A stretch of DNA of 64,000 bases. Source: Sambucus nigra (Eukaryota > Streptophyta > Magnoliopsida > Dipsacales > Adoxaceae). The notes under the pieces are model-generated. The model saw only the letters and a program-made list of their open reading frames with translations, ran no database searches and had not been told where the DNA came from. Positions within the stretch are counted from its first letter, which is position 1. Each line of letters begins with the position of its first letter. Shown here piece by piece: positions 12,486-25,991 of this stretch. The position numbers and the translations under genes were made by a program. The DNA is taken from the NCBI GenBank assembly GCA_949130495.1, contig OX422216.1:100633967-100697966 (forward strand). Reading direction: 5' to 3'.

Positions 12486-12581
12486 GATTGGAATTTTATC
12501 CTTCTCATCTTTGTCACCCAATGGTTGAGACGTATTTCGAGGAGAAGATGATTGTTGCATTGCATTTGTATCTGAAGACAT

Positions 12582-14616
12582 AATTGATTTCCTGAAATTC
12601 AGAACATGACATTAAACATTAGAACATTAAATGAGCGCCATATATCTACGCAAGGTATTGTGTACAATTTTTTCCATGTCCAAATGAAATTTGGTTTATT
12701 GGAAATCAGGGATTTTTTTGTGAAAGATTAGGACACAAAAAAAAATTGAGAAGGAAATTTTAACTGAAAAGAAAATTTTGTTGATTATAAGGATCTTTCA
12801 TATATATTGAGAAGAATATATAAATGAGGTTGGAATCTCACCAGGTTAAGACTCTTTCAATCGGTGCAATAGAAATTAAGAGCTCTATTCAATCGGTGCA
12901 ATAGAAATTAAGACATAACATCTACTTTTTTCAAACCTCTCTTCTGTTCCAATAGAAATATCCATATCAATCCAAATAAATAGAAATTCAATCAGTGCAA
13001 ATAATTATTTAATAGTAACTGGAAAGAATTCAACAAAATGGAATCTATGTATACATAATGAACAACATACATCAACTTAACCATGTTACGTACAACACAA
13101 ATCTTAGATCAATAGTATAAAAATTTGGATTCTGTAAACCTAATCAAAATGATCAAATTGGTGAATACTAGCAAAAATGATCAAATTAAGCATAACAATG
13201 AACATCGAGTGCCAGATCTTAGACAAGCTTCGTAGAAATAAAGAGAAGACGTGCAATTGGAATTGATTTAGAAGGTGCAGATCCGTATGAAAAAGAAGAT
13301 GAAATTACAAGAGATATAATACCTGTCTGTAGACTCACTGTATTATTGGGATCATATCTGGAACTAAGATAGGGGTCGGGGACCAAAGTGATAATAAATA
13401 ATGGCCAAAGGGATCAGATCAATTGCTTGCATAAACATAAACTTTGATCAGTGCCCAACAGTTTAAAATCTCCATTCTGGTTGATCCAAACCATTTGACT
13501 TTAACTTTAAGGGACTGTAGAACACTATTTACAATGTAATATATACTTGTTTCTGTGTGTGTATTAATCTTATCAACAATGCCCATAGCAAATGCACTTG
13601 TTGTCAATGGCTACGACGAAGTGGTGTGTGAATTGTATGGGTTAAATCATGTATGTTGTCAGCAGTCACCTCTACATATATAGAATCAATACTTATGTCG
13701 CGTGGCTGCGGGGAGTTGTACTGACAAAATGGCTATTAGGCAACCAAACAAAATTAATTGTGTCACATGGTCATGTGCTCACGTGGTATAAATACATCAG
13801 TGGTGACAATTGGAGAACATAAAACAGGACAATGCATCCTGAACCAAAAAGAGAAACTAAAAGAGAAAAGAAATAAAAGAAAATAAAATAAAAAGTACCA
13901 ATAAATTTCTATACCTCGATCCAAAACAAAATAAAAACACAAGGCATTATATGGTTATGTTCCACCTCAATGGGCTATGCCAATAGTCGTTGACAATACA
14001 GTAGCCGTGATGGAAGAATTCATGAAAGAGAAACAACTTATGACTAAAATTATCAAGGAGAATTTAAATCAATCTCAGAAAAGAGATAAAAATTATACTG
14101 ATAAGAAGAGGAAATAAGGACAATTCAAAGGGTGAAATATGTAGTTTCTTATAAAAGTATCTTGATTGTTAAGTAGCAAAATGTGAATAAGGAGATGGAA
14201 GAGGTTACTGTCACTTTTTTGGCTATTTACCTTCATCATCTTACCACTTCATTTTGCTTATTCCAGTCCATATAATAGGCAACTTCTTCACCATTCCAGT
14301 CTATATCAGGAACTTTTTTTTCTAAGCCTTCAAACAAAAGCATGAATAGTTGCTTCCCATTGCAACTTTTTCAGGGATGCTTGTTTGTCCGCGACTTTAA
14401 TTTGTGCACATGATACACCAAAAAAATCTTTTTTAGTTTTTCAAATGGGCCCTGAATGAATTTAAAGGCTGGACTAATGCACTATACTAATCAGAAAAAC
14501 TCGTTTTTAGAGAGCAGGAGATAGAGATATATGCGCATATTCTCAAAGGAGGCCAAACATCTAAATCATTAAGCAAGAAACAATCTATTTTCTATAATGA
14601 AAAAATGTAGAACAAA
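12582..14616. other. AT-rich stretch without recognised gene
   Basis: Between the TnpA-like gene and the tandem repeat at 14617. It holds a short direct repeat, CAATCGGTGCAATAGAAATTAAGA, at about 12858 and 12893, but no frame over 62 codons and no family I recognise. It may be part of the CACTA element or a diverged insertion. Confidence 0.5.
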
Positions 14617-14845
14617 ATCACTCCACCTTGTATTTAAATGGACATACCTATTTAAAACTAACTAAAAATACGCAGATTATCACTTATAATTAAAAAAAAT
14701 ATTAAGCAGATACTACAAAAACCATATACCACATCACTCCATCTAGTATTTAAATGGACATACATGTCTAAACTAACTAAAAATACACAGATTATCACAT
14801 ATAAGTAACAAAAAAATTAAGCAGATACCACAAAAACCATATATT
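14617..14845. repeat. Two tandem copies of a ~115-bp repeat
   Basis: TCACTCCA(C/T)CT.GTATTTAAATGGACATAC starts both copies (14618 and 14734) and ATTAAGCAGATAC(T/C)ACAAAAACCATATA ends both. The end motif occurs again at 15641-15660, followed by CAAATTCACTC, the start of another copy. The LINE fragment at 14846-15640 therefore interrupts an array of at least three units. Confidence 0.8.
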
Positions 14846-15640
14846 GCTAAAAACGAGCACAAGGGCAACAAAAAACAACCTAAAGAATGTGAATATGGAG
14901 ATGGAAGTGGCGGTTGCTATATCTAAAACATCTGCTCAACTTGATGATTTGGCTAGGATTGTACATATTATTACTAATGATGCTAATTCTGAATTAAAAC
15001 AGGGTCCAATTAGGAGCCTCGATAACTGTGCCATTGTAGTATTAATCAGTGTAGTCAATAACGAGGGTGAAAAGATTAGCCAATACCACATTACAAGCAT
15101 TAGTCCTAATTTATTGAAAATAAATCCAACAAAATGGGATAAGGGAGATAATGAGTTAAACAAAAACTCCCAAGCAATTGAAGTTTGGGAGATTACAATT
15201 GAGAAGCAGGCTAGTGACGATTCAACTGAAGATAATAATGCAGCATACACAATTAAAGATTGCCTAAACATATCTCCAAGAATAGTTCCATTTATAAAGG
15301 AGATAACGGTGGAGGGCACTATAAAAACATGAAGAAAAAAAAAATTATGTTATTGATAGCCTTCTAAGATCAGCTTTTGACCCTATCCTATCTGGTTTTA
15401 ATGCTTAAGTTTCTTTCTTGGAATATTAGAGGCATAGGAAAGAAAGGTGCTTTAAGGAGACTCATAAAACTCAAAAGATTACGTAACTTATTTATAATGT
15501 TTATTCAGGAGCTAAAAGTGGATGATAAAAGAATAAAGAAGTTTGTATGTAAGTTGGGATTTGAATTTGATATGGTCTGCAATGTTAATTCCTTTTGGAT
15601 CATGTTCACTCACGGTTCTTAGTGTTTTGATCCACTATAA
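14846..15640 (+). mobile_element. LINE fragment with ORF1 tail and endonuclease start
   Basis: An open frame of 162 codons (14844-15332) with no recognised domain is followed at about 15400-15620 by KFLSWNIRGIGKKGALRRL and a later FIQELK motif, the N-terminal Asn and Glu motifs of the apurinic endonuclease domain that opens plant LINE ORF2. The order, ORF1 then ORF2 about 65 bp later, fits an L1-type element. The rest of ORF2 and the 3' end are absent. It is flanked by AATTAAGCAGATAC(C/T)ACAAA at 14816-14835 and 15641-15660, which could be a target duplication or just neighbouring units of the tandem array. Confidence 0.6.
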
Positions 15641-15660
15641 AATTAAGCAGATACTACAAA

Positions 15661-18536
15661 CAAATTCACTCTTTTAAAAAGAATTCTGTAAAAGGAGTGA
15701 TAGTAGGCTTTTCAGCTGATACCATGATAAAAATTGGAGTTACTTGATCCTTAACTAACCAAATGACAACCATAAAAAATCCAAAGTATCAAAACTCTAG
15801 CAATTGTTACAAAAATTTAGGCACCGGAATAAATATTTTGACTAATACATGTTTTGGTTTTGAACTAATAAATGCAAATTTAGGCGTGAGGTAATATCAA
15901 AGCATGAGAATATTCTGAAATATGCATAACTATCATTGCGAGGCAGAACTCAAAGCATGAGAATATTATGAAATCTTTTAACTTTTTTCACGAGTGTCTT
16001 ATTTTTTTAATCTATAATTCATCCAAGAAGTATATAACCAAAGAGAACTGTTTAGTACATCACACCAATTTCAGAACTCAAAAAGAACTGTTTATCAGTA
16101 AACTAATAAAGACATTCATGTTGCAAAAAGAAAAAAAAACTTCTAGAATCATTCCTAAATAAACATGATTCAAACCACAAAACAATATTGTAACTTTATA
16201 TTACAATCTATTATCACAAGTTACGACGTCATTTTAAATGGGGTAATGAGAACGTTGTTTTCTATCAGGAGACCTAGCGCATTGATGACACTGGACTAAT
16301 TTTCTATCAAGAGGAGATAAAAGAAATAGTAATCAAAGAAATGGGGTAATGAGAACATTGGGTTGAAGACCTAGGAGTTCCTTGAGTTCATCGTAATAGA
16401 AGTCAATGTCACAGTTCACTTTTCAAGGTTCTTATGTGTTTTTGTGACTAAAGTTAATGGTTCATCAAAGGGTGGCCCAACCATGGGGTGTTGTTTGGAT
16501 ATTCTAACAATATGAGAAATATCTTCCAAATGTACGTTTGTAACCATACTAGGATATACAAACTAATCTACCATTATATAGCATTAACAATTTGACAAAG
16601 GCCTGAACTACAAAAGATAAATTCCTTTAAAAACTGACAGTCAATAGAAAAAAAGACTCATAATTTACTTGGCTTATCAAAGTCTCAAATGGTAGCCCAA
16701 AATGAAGGAATTTCAAGATGTAACACTTGCATATGACCCATAATTGAAAAGAAAGAAGGAAAAAAAAGCATAGTTTAGAAGGAAGGCATACCTTCCAACC
16801 CTGTACATATAAACCCCACGAGCTCCCTTTATAGAAGCACTGGAACTCTGAACCCTAGTCCTAAAATACAATACCCGAAGCGGTCAAGAAACTATCCAGC
16901 TATTCACGACAAGATGCAAGTTTCCATCTCAGGGCGATTTAGACCCTGTGAAAGTTAAAGAATAATTCTACGCTTCCCACGTAGAACCTAAAGCCTACAT
17001 TAACGACATAAGGTTATTAGTAACCTTGGTGTTCAAATTCAACGAACTACGGGGGATCAATCACATATTCAGATACATTTGCCTGAACAACAAGTTCTTC
17101 TCTCATTGAAAATTAAGAGCAAGTATCTTTATAACATACAGTCGTAAAGATCAGTTCTCCCAATGTATACTAAAAAAAGACACTACTTAGGGGGAAAATG
17201 CAAGGACAAATTGGTTGGTTTCTTTACTTAATACGACACCATGCTATCAACTCCATGCCTTTACTTGCTGAAGCTACAAGAGTAATCAAAAACTCAGAGT
17301 AGCAGTCTACTAAAAGGAAAGCTTGTTACTATTGAGAAAACTTGGAATAACACTGCTAGATTGAAACATATCTGAGAAAGTTTACAAAAGAAAGACACCA
17401 TTTTGAGTTAGTGGTTCCACAAATACTTGATATGAGGAAGTTTGGGGAGATCCTTATGCCAACTAATACATATTGTCAGGAAGAAAGATATTAAAATCAA
17501 GAATAACTGATAAAAAAATGGAAATCTCTTGAATTGGAATTGGCACCCTTTGTGACCTCTGATCATAAATCAAATAAAAAATCATAAGATTTATAACTGA
17601 TACTACTAGTAGACCTGAAGCTAAATTAGCATATTTGAGGTAAATGATGATTGAGATCATCATAATCTAGTTTACCTTGAGTGTAATTTACTGGAGCAAC
17701 ATAATTATCAAAAAAACACCAATCTACTTATCTACCACCCATACATATATCTTTCTAGTCAATGAAACAGCAGTTGGTTTTATAATGCTGCTTTCAACAA
17801 ACAAAATGATTATTAATAAAACATAACAGTAACCACCATCCTGCAAAAACTATTAACTGGTTTACACATCAAATAACTTGACTGATGCTATTGTAGAGAA
17901 TTGTAAGATGTCCATTTAATAATATCGAGTACTATTGCCAGTATTGGCCTAAATCCAAATCCAAATCCAAAACCAAAAAAACTAATTTCTGATCATAGCG
18001 TATTCGCAACCAATTGATTGAATCTACGAATAACATTTTAGCAGTAAAAACACATATAGAGGCATGTTATTCCTATTGCTAACTGATTAGCAATTTCCCT
18101 TAATGGTAATTTAATAATCCTCTTTATATAGGGTCACATATAATAATTTTCATTCAGAAATTAGTTATGATGTCAGTATACATTCAACTCTCATAAAACC
18201 AATTGCATGTTATCAGTAGCTCACTGCATATCAAGTATTAAATAGTATAAATGCTTTATATAAGAAATTAGAATACTAAAGGACCTTTACACTTGAACTA
18301 TAGTATTGCCCCATTCATACTCACGCCAATCGAACCACATATGAAAATAAAAAAACTTAAATAAAGAGAAATAGAGAAAAGAGACTGGACAACATATATA
18401 GCATGATTTATAAAAAGAAATGTCTATAATTATTAAAGCAATTCAATGTCATTACAACCATAAAAAGATATGAAAAGAGGCATTAATCGTTCCAAAGGCA
18501 TTCACATATTTCCAAATGAATTTGGTGATTCAATAG
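15661..18536. other. AT-rich stretch without recognised gene
   Basis: No frame exceeds 66 codons and no transposon domain was recognised. The part at 16790-17110 is less AT-rich (CCCACGAGCTCCCTTTATAG near 16815), as a decayed exon might be, but I could not match it to a family. The segment lies between the two CACTA genes, which are usually closer, so it is probably old inserted DNA. Confidence 0.5.
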
Positions 18537-21500
18537 CTAGACAGAACCATGAAGTTTAAACAGTTTTTTCAAATGAAGTTGGTCTTCAATAGTAGATTGG
18601 AAGTTCGGTGGTATATCTAACTCATCTACTCGACTGGTCAGTCTCTTTGCTGAGTGTACAACCACCCACCAATGGGGATTCTTAAGGTCTATCCAATAGA
18701 ATACTTGGTTGACCTCGGAAGTGAGAATTACAGGCTCATCCAAGTCATTGCTCGAACTCTTAAGCTTGTCAAAATTCACCATCACCAAATTAGAGTCCGG
18801 ATAGTGTCGACAACCATTGGTCTTATCTTCCACTCTAACCCAATCACAATAAAACACTACCTCCTTAATTATTGTATAATCAAGCTCAATTATCTGTCTA
18901 ATAACCCCATACCACATCATCTAAGCATCCTTTAGATTTTTATCGCTTTTTCTTACCTTGAATTTTGTCCACGTCTTTAGACAAACACCGTTGTCTTGTG
19001 TTACAAAACTATCATCATGGTACTTAGATGAAAATATAAAACTATTGATACGATACTTCTTATATGTATTAACCTTGTGGTTTGGCCCTTGAAATAATCG
19101 CCACAATAGTACCTTCGATTCTCTCTTGAATTGGCCAATTGTGCAAAAGACCAAAACATATTTATAACACTAAATTCCAACATTATGCTCACTAATAAAT
19201 GACATGTCTAAGCACTCTTATTATATATTACAAACCTTTTCGTATAGCCATGGTATGCAAGAAGTTTACTTCTGTACTTTTGTCATTTTGATCCCCTTTA
19301 CCACGAGAATTGGACTTCAGTAATACTTTATACTCACTATAAATTTTTCATGTTAGTTTCAAGTTTCAATATAATAATATTAATACATGTGTAATATAAA
19401 CATGTGACGAAACTCGAACCTGTAGTATTCATGGAGTCCATTGACATTAAGATGAAATAGTACCCACCGACGTATTAGTTGAAATTGTGTTGGTTCCAAC
19501 ATCATAATCTTATCGTAAAGCAAAGTCCCTATGTTAAAGAACTCTCCATCTTCCTCTAAGAATGCTTCATGAGTTCGTCGATGATTTCCTTCCAGGTGGT
19601 TTGGCATATACTCCATGCAATCTAGAACCGACTCAGAAATAATATAGGACTCTGTAATCGACCCTTCAATATATCGTTTTTTGCTTGGTATATTTTTAAA
19701 GTCCCCCATTTCTCTGTTCATATGAGAGAGAAAATAAAAAATTACAAAGTCATTAAAATTTGCCTGTTAAAATTCAATATAAAATAAGTTGTTTACCTTT
19801 TGAACGAAAACATCCACGGATCTGATATATATATCCACACATCAATGCTTCATCTTCTGCTAATATCAAAGAATGTAGGTGGGAAATATTTTTCCAACAC
19901 ACACAATGCTTCCACAACCATGTATTTGGCTCTTTGGTTATCCTTTCAAATTAAAACCTTTGAGTACTGTATGTTAAAGAATAAACTCAACTGCTGGATA
20001 GCTTTTAGTAAATCACGGTTTTTAGGGAAAGCATGTTGAAGAAAGAAAGGTAGTAAATATTATATTATGACATGATAGTCATGTGACTTCATCGAGTGTA
20101 AACTGGGAGGATTAAGAGTGACAATATTGCTCAAGTTGGATGAAAAAATCTAAGGGAGCTTTAAGTCTTTCAAAATTTGACCAAAATGTTTTTCTCCTCC
20201 TTATTCAATGTAAATGGTTCTTTGGGTTTTATCTCTTTACCAGTGTGTCCGTCTAGCTTCATCCATTGACTACTATGCATGTGCATATTCTCTATATCCA
20301 ACCGAGCATTTATTGTATCCTTTGTTTTGAGTTTTGTATTAAGGATTGTGTTTATTAGATGTTCTGCAGCATTCTTCTCTATGTGAATCACATCAAGAAC
20401 ATGTCGAACTTGATGTGAAATCCAATATTATAAATCAAACAAAATGGACCTTTTATACCATGACTCTTTAACTTCAGTATTACAATTATCGATTACATCT
20501 CTGACCTTTCACTTTTTACAACGAACTTTTGGGATCTTGCCAGGAATATAATCAATGTGGGATAACTTCTCTAATAGTGCATCACCATTTAGCCGACTAG
20601 GAAGGTCTTTATATTTTGTAGTTTTGAACCCTAAATAACCTCCTTTCCTGAATGGGTGATCATTGTTGAGAAACATACGGTAGTTTGTATGAACTATCTT
20701 TTGGCTATGCTCTAGTCAAATGGATGGAGTATTATCTCCGTAAATAGGACAAGTTTATAACCATGTGTTACACATCCAGATAAATTCCCGTAGGCGGGGA
20801 AATCATGAATCCCACATAAGCATAGATCTCAACGTGAAAGACTCTTTTCTCGACATGTCATAAGCCGAAACTCCTTCTTCCCATAGTAGTTTCAACTCGT
20901 TTACTAGTGGCTGAAGAAAAACATCAATGTCTTGACAAGGTACCTTTAGCCCAGGTATTAACAAAGACAACATATGAAACTCTCGCTTCCCGCATAATGA
21001 TGGGGATAAAATTTAATGGTACGATGATAAATGGCCAACAACTATAACTAGCATATTGAATACCATGTGGATTAAACCCATCAGTTGCTATGGCCAGCCA
21101 AACATTGCATTCTTCTTTAGCAAAATCTGACCATTTCAATTTAAAATTTCTCCACCGATATGAATCGAAAGGATGTCGTTGAAAATCCCGTGAACTTGTT
21201 GCTCAACTATGCCATATCATTTCCCTTGCTATCCGTGGTATGGTGTACAATCTAACAAGTCTAGGAATTAGAGGAAAATGCCTCAATACTTTCTTAGGTT
21301 CTTTGCATACTCTACTCCCTTTATGCGTGGTCACTTTATATCTCGGCTCTCCACTTTGAGGACATTCCTCCTAATATTCATTTCCATTCCAATAAAAAAT
21401 ATAATTATTGACGCATGCATGAATGAAATTGGCCTTCTTCCCTAAGTCTTTCATTATACGCTTCATGTGAGGATACTTTTCTGGCAACGTGTTTCCTGTC

Positions 21501-22094
21501 GGAAGCCACCTTTTTAATATAGATAGAAGTGATGTCACATTATTTCCTTACCATCCAAACTGCTTCTTTATATTATGCAATTCTACAATTGCAGAAAGAG
21601 TTGTCTCAGGGCCCTCACATGAAGGGTACGATTTCTCATTTGATAATCTCTTGTATTCATCATACTTTTTGTAACCTGGATACGTTTCTTCAACAACCCC
21701 TATTTGACGTCCTTCAGTATCCACATACGTACCTTCATGCACTCCATAAAATGTACCAACAAGGTTCCCCATAATAAGTCCCACATTGTGTGTACTTTCT
21801 TCTTCAATTATTTCTTCAACAGTTCTTGTCGATGGGTGCTCTTTTAAATTTATGGAAGACTTTTCACCATGTAGTATACGACCGATCTATACCGTGCCTT
21901 AGTAAATGTGTTCGAATTTCTGTCATGGTAAATCGTATCCTATTCCGACATTTCGAGCACGGACATGGAAACGTTGACATCAGTTGATCATTATTTTCAA
22001 TCGCAAAGTCAATAAAATCTTCAACTCCTTCTTTATACACTAAGGTAAATCTATTCTTTTCACCCATCCATCCTTTATTAATTGATTGAGACAT
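18537..22094 (-). pseudogene. CACTA TnpD-like transposase, multi-exon and decayed
   Basis: TnpD-type proteins are the catalytic transposases of plant CACTA elements. Domains follow the family order on the minus strand. The start at 22094 gives a transposase-associated domain (CPCSKCRNR and RTHLLRHGI, with Cys/His zinc-type residues). Near 21210-20924 the transposase_21 core shows LAIATDGFNPHG and YSCWPFIIVPLN; ATDGFNP is the family signature. Near 20060-19850 a DUF4218-like segment shows LEKYFPPTFFDI, and 19721-19600 holds its continuation. At 18920-18537 a DUF4216-like C-terminus shows YGVIRQIIELDY and QVFYWIDL, ending FKLHGSV. Several frameshifts and stops separate these blocks and introns probably explain some gaps. 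The LINE target site (22167-22183) lies only 73 bp upstream of the start. Confidence 0.85.
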
Positions 22095-22313
22095 TCTGTA
22101 ATGTAAAAGAGTTAAGTGACAAAAGCATATCATATAGTAAGACAATACATTCATATGGAAATATTAAATAATTATTTAATGTTTTTTTTGGGGAAATTTA
22201 AATTGTATAAAGAAACTAAAGAATACATAGAGGATAAACCCTCCACAGAACAAAAGAACCCTGGGGCATACCCCACAGGTAAATAGGCCAACAAGGCAGA
22301 AACCAATCAAAGC

Positions 22314-25300
22314 CTAAATTAGTAGCCTATCTTCAGGAATGTTCCAGTACATACAAGCCATCCAGTTAGTAAAACTCCTGTCCTTTTTCCAAGTGAGAGC
22401 TTTTGCTCTAACCATGTTTTCAATAACCTTCACAATGGAATCAAGGGAATTGGAGACATGCTTAAAGCATCTAGCATTCCTCTCCATCCAAATGTAGTAG
22501 ATAGTGGCAGTAAAGGATAGGGATCCAATCTTGTCACATAAGGTCTTCGTAGAGTGGTTAACAGTAGCCAAATCCAACTCACTATTCAGACCTTGGGCAT
22601 CCCTGTAGCACTGGTTCCTAAGCATCCCCTCCTCCTATATACTTTTACTAAGGCTGCACTGAGAGAACAGATGGTTATATGTTTCCCTCTCAGTCCCACA
22701 TAACTCACACAGGTCATCCACAGAAACTCCCCAATCATGTAATTTAACTTTAGTGTTGATGGTCTTCCTAAACACCAACCAAGTAATGAAAGAGCATTTA
22801 GGGATACAAACCTTACTCCACACAAACTTGCTCCAGTTGACCATAGGCTTATAGGCCATTAAAAGTTCCCAATCAGAGGCAATGGTAAACATTCCATGAT
22901 TTGAAGGAAGCCATACAACAGTATCATTTCCCTCGTGAATAGTAGGAAGAGTTGCATTCTTCACTTCATTCAGCTCCCATGTCACAATTGAAGGCCATCT
23001 CCACTCCAAGTGGTGTATAAAATCTAACACTTTAGCTTTTAGACTGCTAGCAGAGTCATACAAAATGTTATCCCATATAGGGCATGTAAAGGGCCATTTG
23101 GGTGCCAATAATAGAACCACAAAAATGCTTGTGCTCCATTCCCAATGCTGGTCTTGATTTGACTTCTAAACTTCTCTATGTTCTTGAGGATTTTCCTCCA
23201 ACTCCATGAAGAATCATTTGGGATACTCAAAGCCCATATTCTCCTTCCTTTGATCTTGTAAGTATTACACCATTTGATCCATAAGTTGTCCTTCTTACTA
23301 CAAAGAATCCACAAATGCTTAGCCATAGCAGCTATGTTCCAAGTCTCTAAACACTTTATATTTAGCCCTCCTTCATCTAGAGAAACACAAAGATCCACCC
23401 AAGAAACTTTAGCACCTTTGCTATTAGCCTCATCCCCTTTCCATAAGTAATTTCTCATTATTTGATCAATCTTCTTTATAATACTCATGGACAGAATAAA
23501 AATGCTAGACCAATACACCTGAATGCTGAAAATCACAGTCTTCACTAGTAGGAGCCTACCTGCAAAAATCAAGAACTTATTAGTTCAACATCTAGTTCTC
23601 ATTGTTATCCTTTCCACCAAGTGAGAGCAGTCCTCCTTCTTCAATCTAGTTGTGATGAGAGGAACCCCAAGATATCGAAATGGGGGGTCCCATGTTGAAT
23701 GCCAAGAATAGCTAAAATGTCCTGAATCCCATCCATATTAATCCCTATAGTGAAAAGGTTGCTCTTCTCTAAGTTGACCATCCGCCCAGATACGGAGATA
23801 AATTTTGATATTGGCTCCTTCACAATACTGCAGGAATCTTTGTCCTCCCAACAAAGACAATTAAATCATCAACAAAACTTAGGTGAGTTAAGGACATCTC
23901 CTTGCATCTAGGGTGATAATTGAACAGGTCTGATTCAGTTGCCTTAGTAATAATCCCATAGAAAACCTCCATGACAAGCAAGAAAGGTAGGGAGAGAGAG
24001 GGTCCCCCTGCCTGAGCCCTCTTTTCCCATGAAAGAAACCCTTTAGTTCCCCATTCAGATTAATGGAGAATCTGGTAGTAGTCACACATTTGGTGATCCA
24101 CCCAATGACTTTGGAGGGGAAACCAACATGGGCCAACAACTTCATCAAGAAGTCCCAGCTCATAGTATCATGTACTTTCAGAATATCAATCTTGATTTCA
24201 CATCTCGGAGGCCAAGGGTCCCTATGATAATTCCTCATTAACTCTTGTAATAATAAGATATTATCAGCAATGGATCTACCTTTAATAAAGGCAGCTTGAT
24301 TAATACTAATAAGGCTAGGCATCATCTTCTCTGCAAGTGATCACTTTGGAAATACACTTGTACAAGGTGTTACAACAAGAGATAGGTCTGAACTCCCTCA
24401 TACTTCTAGGGGTTGCAACCTTTGGGATCAAAGACAGAGTTGTACAATTCCACTGCTTGAAGAAAATCCCTGTGTTAAAGAAGAATTTAATTGCCTCACA
24501 CACCTCTCTCCCAATGAGCTCCCAATTCTTTTTAAAGAAGTAGCTGTTAAAACCATCAGGGACTAGGGCCTTCTCGGACCCAATTCTAAACATAGCTTTT
24601 TTTATCTCTTTATGAGTGACCTCTTCCTCCAGGAGTTCAGCTTGATTAGGGGTGAGCTTATTCTTGATCACCTCCCTTAGGACAACATTTGCATCCTCAC
24701 ACTGCACCCTATTCCCTAACAAGTTCTGAAAAAACTCACTGCTTCTGTAGACACCTCCTCACTGCCTTCAATTCTCACACCTATATCATTTTCAATGCTC
24801 ACAATTTTACTTCTATCCCTATTTTAGTTTACTTTCTTATGAAAGAAAGTATTTTTTTGGTTGCCCAGATGCAACCATTTGGTTCTAGCCTTCTGTCTTA
24901 GGAAGGACTCCTCTTCATTCCTTAATTCTGTATATTTGATTCTCATTTCATTAGCAGCAGCCTACAGGTCCCTATTAGCACCATCTCTGTCCAGCTCGCT
25001 TTGAATATCATCTAAATTTATCTTGGACTCAGCTACCTGAGTAGGAATCTTATTAAAGAATTTCTTATTAAAGTGCTTTAAAGAGGCTTTAACTCTATTA
25101 AGCTTGGTGAAGAGCCTCTGCATTGGATTCCCATCCACCTCAACATCCCAAACTTCAATGATTGTAGGTGAAAATTCTTCATGATTTATCCAGAAGTTGA
25201 AGAACTTGAAGGGTAATGGACCCCTATTGATAGTGTTATCCACTATGGTGATAATAGGACTATGGTCAGATATACCATAAGGCAGGGTAATAGCCTGTGA

Positions 25301-25949
25301 GTTGGGGAAAAATGCAATCCACATATCATTGTGTAGGACCCTATCAATTCTGGACTGAACATTATTGACACTAAGATGTCTCTTATTCCAGGTGAACCAC
25401 AGCCCACTATTGACCATATCATTAGCATTCAGCTCATTTAGATTCTCATTAAACTCATCAGTTGCAGCTCTGTCAATATCCAAAATCCTTTTTTTTCTCT
25501 TGGCATCTGACCACATTAAAATACCCCATGAGAATCCAAGGCCTATCATTGATCACCATCTTATTTGCATTTAGGAATGTCCATAAACACCTCCTCTACT
25601 CAGGCAAGTTTTCACCATATATGAAAGTCGCATAAAAAGAGTTACTAGTACCAACGATATTTACAAGGCAGAATAGAGCTTGTCTATGAGAATCAATCAC
25701 ATCAATCTTCAATATATTGGGGTTCCAACCCACTATCACTCTTGCCACTTCCCCATCCATAAGGCAGTTACGAATATACTCCCAATGATAGAAGCACATA
25801 TTCTTGACAGTATCCAAGTTGTTCCTTCTAATCTTAGCCTCCACAAGACTAATAAGGTCTAATTTATTATCTTTTATTAGCTTAACCACCTTCATATGTT
25901 TGTGGGGAGCATTAAGTCCCCTTATATTCCATGTACCCATCCTGGTCAT
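22314..25949 (-). pseudogene. LINE ORF2: endonuclease, reverse transcriptase, zinc-binding C-terminus
   Basis: The start at 25949 gives MGTWNIRGLN; the endonuclease motifs continue with LISLVEAKI, SRIDRVLHN and GISDHSPII. A frameshift near 25570 and more before 24722 break it. The RT part shows EFRPISCCN (24400), INQAAFIKGRS (24300), GLRQGDPLSPYL (24010) and a catalytic FVDDLIVF (about 23850) in place of the common FADD. The zinc-binding domain near 22850-22640 reads CELCGTERETYNHLFSQC, a full C-C-H-C set. The last 104 codons end at 22314. Function would be nicking of target DNA and cDNA synthesis from its own RNA; this copy is inactive. Confidence 0.9.
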
Positions 25950-25991
25950 CTAAACTTTTTGGATTTTTTGCCCGAACTCTTCTTCTCCTTC

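Larger units (their letters stand above)
9735..12581 (-). pseudogene. CACTA TnpA-like gene (plant transposase Ptta/En/Spm type), multi-exon and decayed
   Basis: In En/Spm this class of protein binds the subterminal repeats and assists transposition. Exons recognised in minus-strand order: start MSSDTNAMQQ at 12581; about 11365-11222 with GFVVGDNCKKWNS and DWGKAPQHFKDDVW, the family's 'DWRKVP..LKD..W' block; about 11002-10758 with KPWSQRFRIFKSSLRDHL then a basic Asn/Lys/Gln-rich run ending GRCSYSQKAFKK; about 10691-10587 with GKEEPTK, a stop, then NKWIAGHSDENGN; about 10489-10213 with DVFRKDKRGSVRAYSSH, matching the family's 'G.ERRG.VRG.G'; and a last exon of about 140 codons ending at 9735. 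Junctions have GT/AG-like borders. Frames disagree between exons, and a 1.1-kb LTR interrupts the 5' part, so it is not functional. Family assignment is from motif order. Confidence 0.7.

Noticed and set aside
14936..15319. 127-codon minus-strand frame
   Set aside because: Shadow of the plus-strand LINE ORF1 frame, which is followed by the endonuclease start in the proper order.
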